NCBI GenBank assembly: GCA_027297745.1
Contig: JAPUHK010000116.1
Coordinates: 1 to 38,998, forward strand
From: Planctomycetota bacterium
GTDB taxonomy: Bacteria > Planctomycetota > PLA2
Length of the DNA: 38,998 bases
Direction of reading: 5' to 3'
Shown here piece after piece: positions 1-8,143 of this stretch. A program made the translations under genes and the position numbers. Every line of letters begins with the position of its first letter. The stretch's first letter is position 1. The notes under the pieces were generated by a model that did no database searches, was not told where the DNA came from, and saw only the letters and a program-made list of their open reading frames with translations.

Positions 1-2471
1 TTCTCCACCTTCGTGATGTGCATGCTGCCGACATAGTCCTTCCCGCGCACGATGTGCATGAGGTCGCCGATGCGGACGCCGTCGTTGGACCCTACGGAGA
101 TCAGGATCAGCTGCCCCTTGGCCCGCAGCACGTGTCCTTGAATGTTGTTCGGAGCGCGCACGGCAGGCAGGCCCTGAACGAATGCTCGCGCGGGTGGCGA
201 GCGCACACTGTCGCCGGCGCTCAGCGTGTAGCTGTTGCGAACGAACTTGAGCTGGGCGAGCGCGGTTTCCTTGTCGGTCTTGATGATGCGGACGCGGCCG
301 ATGAGCTCTTTGCCGCGCATGACGTCCAGCATGTCGCCTGCCTGCACGCCGTCGTTGGATCCCAAGGTAACCGTCACCTGGCCATTGCTGCTCGTGCCCA
401 GCACGCTGCCCTCGACCGGCCCCGGCCTGATGAGGATGCCCAGAGTCCCGGAAGGCTTGCGGACCGCCTCGATGTCCGTCAACCGTTGCCGGAGCCGCGC
501 ATTCTCGGCCTTGAGTTGCTGGAGACGGACACGCTCGAGCTTGAGACGATCGCGCTCGACCTGGAAGCTCACGATCTGGTCGTGCAGGTCCCGGGACTTG
601 CGGTTGACGTCGATCAAGATCAGCTCGACCTCTTTCCGGAGCATCGTCTCGAGCTTGCGCGCTTCCTGCTTGTCGCTCTCGCGAGCGACGCGCGTCTTCT
701 CGAGCAAGGCGAGGATCTTCTGCCGCCGCTCGGTGAGCTGGTTCTGGTTTTCCAACGCGTCCATGAGCCGCTCACCGCCCAGGACGTCGCCCTTCGCCAG
801 CACGTTTTCGAGCTGTTTCTGCAGGTCCGTCGTGGTTTTCTCCGTTCGCAGGACGAGGGAGTCGAGCAGCGTCTCGTAGTACTCGAGCGGCACCGCGTCC
901 GGCTTCGCTTTCCAGAGGCTCTTGCCAGTCGTGGCGTCGACCGCGTAGATGTTGCCCTCGGAGTCCGCAACGTAGACCGTGCCGTCCTTGGCCTCCAGCC
1001 GCCAACCCGTGGGCAGCCGCGGGTCACCTTGCGGGAGCCCAGAGAGGCCGGCCCCGCCCCTTTTCGACAGGAGCTTGCCGGTCTTGGCATCGAATGTGTG
1101 GACCGTGCCGCCGAAGTCGATGACGTAGTCCTCCAGCCGCCAACCCATAGACGGCCGCGGGTCACTGAGCTGGAAGGGACTGGCGCCGCTCGCCGGGTGG
1201 GGGGCGGGCACCGGTGGGAACGTTTCCGCATGCGCCGCCGGAGGAGCGACTTCGATCCGGACGTCTTGCAGCGGGTTACCGTCCGCGCCGACGATTCGTC
1301 CCGTCAGCTTGCCTCCCTTGAGCGGGAAGCTGCCGTCGTCGAGTGTCAGGCGGTACTCCCCGGCCTCCAGCCGGCCGATCCGGCCTCCGACCGCACGCTC
1401 GATGCGTTGCAGGATCTTGCGCAGCTCCTTGCGCGCCTGTGCGTCGCCGCGCTGCACGCGCTCGATCAGCGCGTTCAGGTCGGGGATCGGAGCGCCGGCC
1501 GGTCCCACGCCGAACCTCAGTTGCTTCCACCTCGCCTGCCGCGGCGAACCACCTTCGTTGGCGACGTAGATGTCGAGGTCCCCGTCGTTGTCCAAATCGA
1601 ATTCGATCGGTTGCCCGGGCTGTGGTTGCTTGGGCCACTGCGCGTCAAGGCGCTTCTCGAGCCGCTCCAGGCGCTCGAGGATCTCGCGCACGTAGTCGGG
1701 CGGCGCATCGCGGCCGACGGCCACCGGATTGTTCGGGACGACCTGTTTTTGCCCCTGCGCGTTGGCCACCTCGGCGCTGCCCGCCAGCATGGCGACGACC
1801 ATCGCCGCCGGCGCGCTCTTCATCAGCGTGTTGAAGCCCATCTCGTCCTCCCTTTGGGTGAACAGCAGCGCGCAGCGGCTGTTCTTTTGCAACCGGACCT
1901 CCCCCAGCGGCGTGCGGATGCGGCGCGGCTCCGTGGTTTCGAGCAGCACCCAGCCCGCGGTGACCTGCGCAGGCTCCGAGGCGCACAAGAGCGTGGCCTG
2001 GATCGCGCGCGCCCGCACTCCCGAGACCTCGGCGTCGTTGCCGGCCTGCAGTCCGAAGAACTCGCCCCCTTCGACGCGCTCGGCGTCGATCCAGAGCCCG
2101 TCGCTGCTCTGCACCTGCAGGCGGCCCGTGGCGCCGTTGTGGTCGCGGGGTGGAACGAGCAGCGCGATCAGCACGGCTGCCGCCACGAACGCGCCCAGCA
2201 GCGCAACGCTGCGCAAACGCGGGCGCGCCGCCTCGGCCAGCTCACGGTCGCGGCTCGGGGACACGAGCGCGTCCACGACCCGCTCGGTGAAGTCGTAGGG
2301 CACGTCGCTCCGGGGCAGGACCGCGCGCGCAGCTTCGGAAACGGCCTTGAGCCGTCCGCTCTCCTCGGCGCAGCGTGCGCATTGCTCCAGGTGGGCCGCG
2401 ATCTCCGCGGAGGGGTCGGAACGGCCGTCCAGATCCTGGCGCAGCCATTCGATGACGTCCGTGCATCTCAT
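1..2471 (-). CDS. Membrane-anchored anti-sigma factor fused to a FecR-like, PQQ-like and coiled-coil sensor region (3' end off window)
   Basis: Open for 823 codons from ATG 2471 to the window edge with no stop, so it is partial. The start overlaps the sigma factor stop as ATGA, implying translational coupling. Domains seen: N-terminal zinc-finger-type anti-sigma segment with H27-x3-C31-x2-C34; one membrane helix at about 87-107; a FecR-like beta region at about 115-255; a DxDNDGDLD calcium-loop-like motif at 292-300; a carboxypeptidase-regulatory-like stretch at about 388-410; two PQQ-like blade motifs (DAKTGKLL at 461, DATTGKSLW at 512); a long coiled coil at about 540-668; and two copies of a GSNDGV..GD....RGK module at 704 and 794. 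The expected role is to hold the adjacent sigma factor inside the cell and respond to an outside signal. The far C-terminal modules are not recognised with certainty. Anti-sigma factors are usually far shorter. Confidence 0.85.
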   Translation of the reverse strand, partial: MRCTDVIEWLRQDLDGRSDPSAEIAAHLEQCARCAEESGRLKAVSEAARAVLPRSDVPYDFTERVVDALVSPSRDRELAEAARPRLRSVALLGAFVAAAVLIALLVPPRDHNGATGRLQVQSSDGLWIDAERVEGGEFFGLQAGNDAEVSGVRARAIQATLLCASEPAQVTAGWVLLETTEPRRIRTPLGEVRLQKNSRCALLFTQREDEMGFNTLMKSAPAAMVVAMLAGSAEVANAQGQKQVVPNNPVAVGRDAPPDYVREILERLERLEKRLDAQWPKQPQPGQPIEFDLDNDGDLDIYVANEGGSPRQARWKQLRFGVGPAGAPIPDLNALIERVQRGDAQARKELRKILQRIERAVGGRIGRLEAGEYRLTLDDGSFPLKGGKLTGRIVGADGNPLQDVRIEVAPPAAHAETFPPVPAPHPASGASPFQLSDPRPSMGWRLEDYVIDFGGTVHTFDAKTGKLLSKRGGAGLSGLPQGDPRLPTGWRLEAKDGTVYVADSEGNIYAVDATTGKSLWKAKPDAVPLEYYETLLDSLVLRTEKTTTDLQKQLENVLAKGDVLGGERLMDALENQNQLTERRQKILALLEKTRVARESDKQEARKLETMLRKEVELILIDVNRKSRDLHDQIVSFQVERDRLKLERVRLQQLKAENARLRQRLTDIEAVRKPSGTLGILIRPGPVEGSVLGTSSNGQVTVTLGSNDGVQAGDMLDVMRGKELIGRVRIIKTDKETALAQLKFVRNSYTLSAGDSVRSPPARAFVQGLPAVRAPNNIQGHVLRAKGQLILISVGSNDGVRIGDLMHIVRGKDYVGSMHITKVE

Positions 2472-2992
2472 TCTGTGACCTCCAACGCGCGGCGGATCGT
2501 CTTGTGGATGCGGGCGAGACGGCTGTAGACCGTCCCCGCGGGAAGCTCCAGCACGCGTGCGATCTGGATACAGCTGAGCCCTTCGTGATGCCGCAGCGCG
2601 AAGACGAGCCGCGCCTCGGGGGGCAACGTCGACGCCACCCGCTCGACGGCCTCGAGCAAGTCCTGCCGTCCGTCGGGCCCGGGCGCGACGGGTTCGCTTT
2701 CGAGGGGCAACATGGTTCCGCGTCTCTTGTGGCGGCGGATGTAGTCGATGATGCGGCGGCTTGCGATCGACAACAGGTAGGGGCGGAAGCGCGAGGGGTC
2801 GCGCAGCCGCCGCAGCGAGCGGAAGGCGGCCACGAAAGCGTCCTGCGCCAGGTCCTCCACGTCGTCGGGGTTGCGGATGGCCGCCCGTACCAGCCGGAAG
2901 ACCGCCCCGGAGTGGCGGTCCACGAGCTCGGCGAACCGTTCGGTACCGCCTTGCTTGACCGCCTCGACCAGGGCCGCGTCGTCCATATACAT
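2468..2992 (-). CDS. ECF RNA polymerase sigma factor
   Basis: 174-residue sigma-70 family ECF factor. Region 2 carries the NPDDVEDLAQDAF-type core-binding helix and the following promoter-melting helix. Region 4 at the C-terminus is a helix-turn-helix (LPPEARLVFALRHHEGLSC followed by IARVLELPAGTVYSRL). The start is ATG 2992 (MYMDD); an in-frame ATG at 2986 is an alternative. TACAGT at 3000-3005 lies 7 nt before 2992, so the mRNA may be nearly leaderless. Its stop overlaps the anti-sigma start by 4 bp, the standard layout of a sigma/anti-sigma pair. It probably directs RNA polymerase to an envelope-related regulon; the regulon is not visible here. Confidence 0.95.
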   Translation of the reverse strand: MYMDDAALVEAVKQGGTERFAELVDRHSGAVFRLVRAAIRNPDDVEDLAQDAFVAAFRSLRRLRDPSRFRPYLLSIASRRIIDYIRRHKRRGTMLPLESEPVAPGPDGRQDLLEAVERVASTLPPEARLVFALRHHEGLSCIQIARVLELPAGTVYSRLARIHKTIRRALEVTE

Positions 2993-2999
2993 CCGCTCC

Positions 3000-3005
3000 A
3001 CTGTA
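3000..3005 (-). promoter_or_regulatory. -10 hexamer TACAGT for the sigma factor gene
   Basis: On the minus strand TACAGT ends 7 nt before ATG 2992, fitting the TANNNT pattern found before many first genes in this window. No clear -35 is visible. The rest of 3006-3126 shows nothing convincing. Confidence 0.45.
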
Positions 3006-3126
3006 AGAGTCGCGCCCGGTCCCCGATCCTTCCCTTTTGATGCCCCATCGGGCTGATGCCGGAACTGCCGCGGGCGCAACCGGTCATGCGGCGCAAGCTG
3101 CGCAGCGCTGCCGCGCGGATTCCAGC

Positions 3127-3954
3127 TCAGGCGTGGAAGGCCTGGATGCGCTCCCAGGCCTCCGTGGGGGAGTCGACGTACTCGAACAGCTTCAGGTGCT
3201 CGTCGCGGATGGCCCCCTCGTCTGCCAGGAACTGGAAGTCGACCACCTTGTCCCAGTAGTCCTTGCCGAACAGCAGGATCGGAATGTTCTGCATCTTGTT
3301 CGTCTGGCGCAGCGTGAGCGCGTCGAGCAGCTCGTCCAAGGTGCCGAGACCTCCGGGGAAGCAGACCAGCGCCTTGGCGCGCAGCAGAAAGTGCATCTTG
3401 CGCACCGCGAAGTAATGGAACTGGAAGCACAGCTCCGGAGTGATGTAGGGGTTGGGCAGCTGCTCGTCCGGGAGCGTGATGTTGAAGCCGGCCGACTTGG
3501 CACCGGCCTCGTACGCGCCGCGGTTGGCCGCCTCCATGATGCCGGGCCCGCCGCCGGTGACGATCATGTAGTCGCAGAGTCCATCGTTCTGGCAGGCCGA
3601 CGACACGATGCGCCCAAGCTCGCGCGCCTGGTCGTAGTAGCGGCTCTTGGCCAGGACGCGTCCTGCGATGGACGCTTCGCGCGCCGATTTGGCGGCCCCC
3701 GACGCCATGGCGGCGTTGGCGCGCTCCATTCGTGCCAGAGCCGCATCGTGGGGCAGGATCTGCGTCCCGCCGAAGACGACGATCATGGAGTGCACACCCT
3801 GTTCGTCCAGCAGCTTTTCAACCTTGAGGTACTCGAGCTGGAGACGCAGACCGCGCAGGTCCTCACGCGCAAGGAAGTCCGGGTCGTCGCGCGCCTTCCG
3901 GTAGCTCGGAGAGGCGAGCAGCTTTTCGAGGTCGGGTTTCGGCGGCTCAGCCAT
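3127..3954 (-). CDS. LOG-family protein (nucleotide 5'-monophosphate phosphoribohydrolase type)
   Basis: 275 residues with both family signatures: GGGPGIMEAANRG and PGGLGTLDEL, the nucleotide-binding and catalytic motifs of the Lonely Guy fold (often misnamed lysine decarboxylase). Known members release the base from nucleoside 5'-monophosphates and act in the cytosol. The 100-residue N-terminal extension is like that of longer bacterial members, so the substrate is uncertain. The start at ATG 3954 has no Shine-Dalgarno sequence, but TACACT sits 11 nt upstream, suggesting a near-leaderless mRNA. It stands alone between the sigma factor and dinB. Confidence 0.9.
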   Translation of the reverse strand: MAEPPKPDLEKLLASPSYRKARDDPDFLAREDLRGLRLQLEYLKVEKLLDEQGVHSMIVVFGGTQILPHDAALARMERANAAMASGAAKSAREASIAGRVLAKSRYYDQARELGRIVSSACQNDGLCDYMIVTGGGPGIMEAANRGAYEAGAKSAGFNITLPDEQLPNPYITPELCFQFHYFAVRKMHFLLRAKALVCFPGGLGTLDELLDALTLRQTNKMQNIPILLFGKDYWDKVVDFQFLADEGAIRDEHLKLFEYVDSPTEAWERIQAFHA

Positions 3955-3965
3955 GATGCGCCGTG

Positions 3966-3971
3966 AGTGTA
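3966..3971 (-). promoter_or_regulatory. -10 hexamer TACACT for the LOG-family gene
   Basis: Ends 11 nt before ATG 3954 on the minus strand. No Shine-Dalgarno sequence lies between it and the start. Confidence 0.5.
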
Positions 3972-3991
3972 GCCTTCCGGTCCCACGCGGG

Positions 3992-5206
3992 TCAGCGGGT
4001 GAGTGAGGCGGTGCGCAGGCGGAACCCGTGCTCGGTCTGCGGGAGCTTGCCCAGGAGTGCGATGGAGGGGCCCTGGATGATGCGATGGAAGCCGTACCGG
4101 CGGCGGATGGCGTCCACGGCGCGGGTCAGCCGGGCGCTGCGGCGGCGGCGGTCGAGGTCCCACAGCTGCTCCTGCTCCGCCCAGCGGAAGACGAGGCTTT
4201 GCGCCTCGACGCCGACGCGGCGAATGCGCACGCGCCGGTCGTTCAGACGCTCGAACAACGGCCGCGCCCTTTCGTAAAGCACGCGCTCCAGATCGGTCGG
4301 CTCGCCGAGTGCGCAGCTCCCGGCGCGGGAGCGGTAATCGTCGTACTGGAGCAGTACGCGCAGCCGGCGCGCTCGCGCTCCCGCTTCGCGCAGGCCCCAG
4401 GCGCACCGTTCGCACAGGTAACCGAGATAACCGGCCAGCAGCGCCGGATCGGTGCTCGCACGCATCAGCGCGCTCTGGCGCGAGACCGAACGCGGGCGCC
4501 GGTCGGGTTGCAAGGGGCGGGCGTCCTCCCCGCGCGCCAGGCGATAAAGCGTCTTCCCGCGCGCGCCCACCGTTTCCTGCAACAGCTCCTGCGGCACGCC
4601 GGCCAGGTCTCCGACGCGCCGCAGGTTGAGCCGCTCGAACAGCTCCAGCGTCTTGCGGCCGACCCCGGGCAGGGTCTGCAGCGGCAAGCACTGCAAGAGC
4701 GCCCGCGCCCGCGCGGGCCACAAGAAGCCGATTCCGTCGGGCTTGGCGCAGGCGGTGGCGATGCGCGCGAAGATGCGGCTCGGCCCGAGCCCGCACGAAA
4801 CGTTCAAGCCCGTCCGCTCGAACGCGCGCCGGCGCAGGATACGCGCCGCCCGGAAGGCGCCGCCGTGCAGGTGCTCGGCGCCGGCGAGGTCGACGTACGC
4901 TTCGTCCAGCGAGACCACCTCGACGGTGGGGGAGAGATCGCGCAAGAGCCCGAACAGGATGTCGGACAGCCGCCGGTACTCCGGATAGGAGCCCGTCAAA
5001 AAGACCGCTTCCGGGCACAGGCGCCGGGCTTGCCGCAAAGGCATGCCGGCATGCAGGCCGTAACGCCTCGCTTCATACGAGCAGGAGGCGATCACGCTCG
5101 ACTCGCCCGGTTGTCCGCCGACGACCACCGGCTTGCCGCGCAAGCGCGGCTCGTGCGCTTGTTCGACCGCGGCGAAAAAAGCGTCGATGTCCGCGTGCAG
5201 GATCAC
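3992..5206 (-). CDS. dinB: DNA polymerase IV (Y-family translesion polymerase)
   Basis: 404 residues. The palm begins at residue 4 with HADIDAFFAAVEQ, giving the first metal-binding Asp (D6) and the aromatic steric-gate region. SLDEAYVDL supplies catalytic D101-E102. A helix-hairpin-helix (LPGVGRKTLELF) and a little-finger domain follow, as in Pol IV. It copies past damaged template bases with low fidelity. The start is GTG 5206, which overlaps the stop of the small upstream gene as GTGA, so the two are cotranscribed and coupled. I do not see an obvious beta-clamp-binding QxxLF motif at the C-terminus. Control is probably through the direct-repeat site at 5486-5504 ahead of the upstream gene. 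Confidence 0.95.
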   Translation of the reverse strand: MILHADIDAFFAAVEQAHEPRLRGKPVVVGGQPGESSVIASCSYEARRYGLHAGMPLRQARRLCPEAVFLTGSYPEYRRLSDILFGLLRDLSPTVEVVSLDEAYVDLAGAEHLHGGAFRAARILRRRAFERTGLNVSCGLGPSRIFARIATACAKPDGIGFLWPARARALLQCLPLQTLPGVGRKTLELFERLNLRRVGDLAGVPQELLQETVGARGKTLYRLARGEDARPLQPDRRPRSVSRQSALMRASTDPALLAGYLGYLCERCAWGLREAGARARRLRVLLQYDDYRSRAGSCALGEPTDLERVLYERARPLFERLNDRRVRIRRVGVEAQSLVFRWAEQEQLWDLDRRRRSARLTRAVDAIRRRYGFHRIIQGPSIALLGKLPQTEHGFRLRTASLTR

Positions 5207-5457
5207 CGGGCGCCTTTTCCGCGGCGCACCACACCGACCACCACTCCGGCCACGGGCCCTCCGCCGTGACGCCCCAACCGTCCCTCCAGATCGACGATGA
5301 TCTCACCCCCCTCCGGCTCCGCTCCGGGCAGCACGAGCAGGATGTCGCCCTCTCGAAAACCCGCGGCCGTCCGCTTCAGCCGGTACACCTTGCAACCGCT
5401 CTGCGCCAATACGGCCGGCACCGCATCCGCGGCCCCGCATTCCACAACGTCGCGCAT
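5203..5457 (-). CDS. Small protein resembling a LexA/UmuD (S24) C-terminal domain without its catalytic residues
   Basis: 84 residues. The segment from about 34 onward (FREGDILLVLPG, then GGEIIVDLEG, then VAGVVVGVVRRG) follows the strand order of the S24/LexA C-terminal fold, ending like the GLAVGVIRNG strand of LexA. The Ser position expected before the GD motif reads as Thr/Ala and no matching Lys is evident, so it should not self-cleave. There is no helix-turn-helix. The start at ATG 5457 has a strong AGGAGG 8 nt upstream. Its stop overlaps the dinB start by 4 bp. The pairing recalls UmuD with UmuC, so an accessory role for the polymerase is my inference. The fold call is by eye only and moderate. 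Confidence 0.7.
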   Translation of the reverse strand: MRDVVECGAADAVPAVLAQSGCKVYRLKRTAAGFREGDILLVLPGAEPEGGEIIVDLEGRLGRHGGGPVAGVVVGVVRRGKGAR

Positions 5458-5480
5458 CGCCCGGCCCTCCTGCCCGGGGC

Positions 5481-5504
5481 AGTATACCTAACAAAAACCT
5501 AACA
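5481..5504 (-). promoter_or_regulatory. Promoter and tandem direct-repeat operator candidate upstream of the S24-like/dinB unit
   Basis: On the minus strand TGTTAGGT occurs twice exactly, at 5504-5497 and 5493-5486, with an 11-bp period (about one helical turn). TATACT at 5486-5481 is a good -10, so the repeats would lie in the -35 to -10 spacer. That is a typical repressor position. A damage-inducible control site is inferred from the dinB context, not shown. Confidence 0.5.
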
Positions 5505-5671
5505 TAAAAGGGATGGGCGACATGCTTTTGTGCAGACGGCGGAAGTCGTTCTTGCACAGCGGCTTGCACGGGCGAACGCGTCGACCGTCGGCGGTCTTTC
5601 CACAGGCCCGGTTTGCCGCGTGCCCCTGCGGGTCGGTCTTGGCTAGAATCCCCGGGTTCGTCGGAGAAGCC

Positions 5672-6010
5672 GTGTCCACTGGAATTTGCCTGCAATGCGG
5701 CGAGATGAAGGGCGGCGCACTGGCCGTGTGCCCGCACTGCGGCCATACCCCTTCGGATCTTCACGACAAGGCCAAGCACATCCTCGTCTCCGACCACAAG
5801 CTCTCGCAGGCGGCGTTGGAGAAGAGCTCGGCCGAGATCAAGCGCGGTGACGTGCTGCATCTCAATCCGGAAGAGATCCAGCGTTGGGAGGAAATGCTCG
5901 CCGCCGAGGGCAAGAGCGAGGACCCGGGCAAGGGGAAGCTGCTCAAGCTCGCCGGCATTGGACTGCTGGTCACCGCTGCTCTGTGGATGGTTTACCTGCT
6001 GGTAGCCTGA
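5672..6010 (+). CDS. Small zinc-ribbon membrane protein
   Basis: 112 residues of unknown function. The N-terminus has two CxxC pairs (C6-x2-C9 and C20-x2-C23), a zinc ribbon. The middle is charged and helical. The C-terminus is one hydrophobic helix (about 90-112), so it is probably tail-anchored with the ribbon in the cytosol. I chose GTG 5672 because GGAG lies 5 nt upstream and the zinc ribbon then starts at once; the frame stays open further upstream but that stretch has no domain. TAGAAT at 5644-5649 could be its -10. The next gene starts 20 bp after its stop on the same strand, so both are likely cotranscribed. Confidence 0.7.
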   Translation: MSTGICLQCGEMKGGALAVCPHCGHTPSDLHDKAKHILVSDHKLSQAALEKSSAEIKRGDVLHLNPEEIQRWEEMLAAEGKSEDPGKGKLLKLAGIGLLVTAALWMVYLLVA

Positions 6011-6029
6011 TTCACGGGATCGTCTTGCC

Positions 6030-7352
6030 ATGTCTACGCTGGCGCTGGCCGGGGCCGCTCTGCTCGCCGTCCTGCTCGGTGCGCACGCCGTCTATTGGGG
6101 CGTCGTCCACTGGCGCACGCGGCGCGCGGCGGCGAGCTTGCCTTCCGTGCGCAGTGGCCTGGACGTTCCGGAGCCCGAAGGAGGCTGGCCGTCGGTCACG
6201 CTGATCATCCCCGCCTACAACGAGGAACGCGTGATCGAGGCTTGCGCCCGCGGGGTGCAAGGCCGCGACTATCCCAACCTGGAGATCCTCTTCGTCCTGG
6301 ACCGCTGCACGGACCGGACCGCGGCGCTGCTTGCGCCCTACGCGGCCGAGGACGACCGCATCCGCGTGATCGAGGTCGAAGAGTGTCCGGACGGCTGGAA
6401 AGGCAAGCCCCACGCGCTGCATGTGGGTTGCCTGCAGGCTGCGGGCGATTGGCTGCTGTTCGCCGACGCCGACACCAGCTTCGGTCCGGGCCTGGTGCGC
6501 GCCGCCGTAGGCCAGGCGCTCGAGCGCAAGCTCCACCTGCTGAGCCTGATTACCGACCTCTCTTTCGAGCACTGGTTCGAGAGGGTCGCGCAGCCGGTCG
6601 CCGGCCTGCGCCTCATGAGGCTGTTCGCACCGGACAAGGTGCAGCGCGGGACGCAGCCGTTCGCCAACGGCCAATTCATCCTGATCCAGCGCGACATGTA
6701 CGACCGTTTCGGCGGCCACAGGACGGTCCGGACGCACCTGATGGAGGACCTCGCGATCGCCTATGCCGTCCACGCGCAGGGCGGGCGCGGGGGGATCGCC
6801 CTGGCCGACGGCATGCTGGGCTGCTCGATGTATGGAAGCTACGAGGCCTTCCGCGCCGGGTGGAAGCGTATTTTCATCGGTAGCGCCGGCTACCGCGTGG
6901 ACCGCATGCTCTCCTACGGCCGGCGCCAGCTCGTGCAGGCCTTGTTCCCGCTCGTGCAGCTTACGGCGCTGGCCGCGACCGGCCTGGCGTGGGCCGCAGA
7001 TCACACCGGATGGGCGGCGTTTCTCGGCGCTCTCGTGGCCCTCGACCTGCTGTTGCAAGGCAGGGGGCTGTTGCGCATCTACCGGTTGATCGGCGCGCCC
7101 CTGAGCGCGATTCTGCTCTACCCGGCGGGGTGCTGGATCCTGGGCGGCATCTTGCTCGAAGGAGCGCGCGACCTGGTGGAAGAACGCCCCGTCCGCTGGG
7201 GCGGGCTGGAGCACAAGCTCAAGGGGCGTCGGTTCGATGCGCCGGGCTGTGCCTACCCGACGACGCCGGTTCCGGATCCTCCCGGTCGCCGGGACGCAGC
7301 CCGTACATCCGCTTCAGGAGCGCATCCACCCAGCGGGTCGGCAGGATCTTGA
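6030..7352 (+). CDS. Membrane glycosyltransferase family 2, HpnB/CrtQ-like
   Basis: 440 residues. An N-terminal helix (about 5-27) precedes a GT-A domain: the nucleotide-sugar strand VTLIIPAYNEERVIEAC, the donor-metal motif DADTSF, and a region around HLMEDLAIAYAV matching the acceptor/catalytic part. Three to four hydrophobic segments follow (about 300-375). This layout is shared by hopene-associated HpnB and carotenoid CrtQ-type glycosyltransferases, so a lipid acceptor at the membrane is likely; the exact substrate is unknown. The last 45 or so residues are low in structure and overlap the 3' end of the convergent SDR gene by 134 bp. It follows the zinc-ribbon gene in the same transcript. 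Confidence 0.88.
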   Translation: MSTLALAGAALLAVLLGAHAVYWGVVHWRTRRAAASLPSVRSGLDVPEPEGGWPSVTLIIPAYNEERVIEACARGVQGRDYPNLEILFVLDRCTDRTAALLAPYAAEDDRIRVIEVEECPDGWKGKPHALHVGCLQAAGDWLLFADADTSFGPGLVRAAVGQALERKLHLLSLITDLSFEHWFERVAQPVAGLRLMRLFAPDKVQRGTQPFANGQFILIQRDMYDRFGGHRTVRTHLMEDLAIAYAVHAQGGRGGIALADGMLGCSMYGSYEAFRAGWKRIFIGSAGYRVDRMLSYGRRQLVQALFPLVQLTALAATGLAWAADHTGWAAFLGALVALDLLLQGRGLLRIYRLIGAPLSAILLYPAGCWILGGILLEGARDLVEERPVRWGGLEHKLKGRRFDAPGCAYPTTPVPDPPGRRDAARTSASGAHPPSGSAGS

Positions 7353-8133
7353 AGGCCGTCAGGAACGCTCGGGCGTTCCGCGTCACGACGTAGCGTGCCT
7401 GTGGGCGTCGCGCATCGATGGCCTTGGCGATGGCGCGGCTCACCTTCGCCGGCCCAGCGGCGATGCGCCGCGTGCGCTCGGCCAGCTTGTCGGCGCGTGC
7501 ATAGGCGTGCCGGTACGGCGAGCCGTCTTTGCTCGCGTCGTGCATGGTCTCCATGGTCCTGTCGAGGAGCTTGCTGCGAACGTAACCCGGTTCGATCAGG
7601 ACCACGTCGATGCCGAACATGGCCAGCTCGCGCCGCAGCGCGTCGGACATTCCCTCGAGCGCGTACTTCGTGCCGTGATAGGCCCCCAAGAAGGGGAAGG
7701 TGATGCGGCCGCCCATGCTGCTGATGTTGATCAGGCGTCCGCTCCCCCGCTCCTGCATAGCGGGCACGAACGCGCGGATCACGGCCATGGTCCCGAAGAC
7801 GTTCGTCTCGAACACGGCGCGCAGATGCTCGTCGTCCACGTCCGTGAGCGCGCCGCCCATGCCCCGCGCCGCGTTGCTCACCAGCACGTCGACGCCGTGG
7901 CCGTCCGTGCGCCGGTCCACCTCGCGGACGGCCTCCGCGATCGAGGCCGCATCCGTGACGTCCATGCGCAGCGTGCTCAACGGCAGGTCGGCCGCTTCCC
8001 GCTGTAGCTCCGCCAGCGCCTCGACGTTGCGCCCCGTTGCCAGCACGGTGTGGCCGCGCCCGGCCAGGAACACGGCCGCGTGGCGGCCGATTCCGGACGT
8101 GGCGCCGGTGACCAGCACGATCTTCTTCTCCAT
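7219..8133 (-). CDS. Short-chain dehydrogenase/reductase (SDR)
   Basis: 304 residues. It has a Rossmann fold with the cofactor motif TGATSGIG at 10-17, NNAG-equivalent SNAARG, a catalytic Ser in ISSMGG, and YHGTK as the YxxxK active site. The substrate-binding part continues into a C-terminal extension. Family members reduce or oxidise carbonyl/alcohol groups with NAD(P)H; longer SDRs of this type often act on lipids or sugars. The start at ATG 8133 has no Shine-Dalgarno sequence, but a perfect TATAAT sits 10 nt upstream. The final 23 residues overlap the convergent glycosyltransferase gene. The physiological substrate cannot be read from the sequence. Confidence 0.92.
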   Translation of the reverse strand: MEKKIVLVTGATSGIGRHAAVFLAGRGHTVLATGRNVEALAELQREAADLPLSTLRMDVTDAASIAEAVREVDRRTDGHGVDVLVSNAARGMGGALTDVDDEHLRAVFETNVFGTMAVIRAFVPAMQERGSGRLINISSMGGRITFPFLGAYHGTKYALEGMSDALRRELAMFGIDVVLIEPGYVRSKLLDRTMETMHDASKDGSPYRHAYARADKLAERTRRIAAGPAKVSRAIAKAIDARRPQARYVVTRNARAFLTAFKILPTRWVDALLKRMYGLRPGDREDPEPASSGRHSPAHRTDAP

Positions 8134-8143
8134 CGCGGGGCGG

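Noticed and set aside
1-1841. A separate gene starting at ATG 1841 with AGGGAGG upstream and a signal-peptide-like start
   Set aside because: The frame is continuous with the anti-sigma gene, and the supposed signal peptide fits the end of a FecR-like beta domain (LAGSAEVANAQG). A later internal start cannot be fully excluded.
18-2528. Very long plus-strand open frame opposite the anti-sigma gene
   Set aside because: Its product is Leu/Arg/Val-rich with no domain, while the minus strand encodes a clear zinc-finger anti-sigma factor. High GC leaves antisense frames open.
5488-5679. Minus-strand 63-codon frame upstream of the S24-like gene
   Set aside because: No recognisable domain; it runs over the tandem operator and the start of the zinc-ribbon gene.
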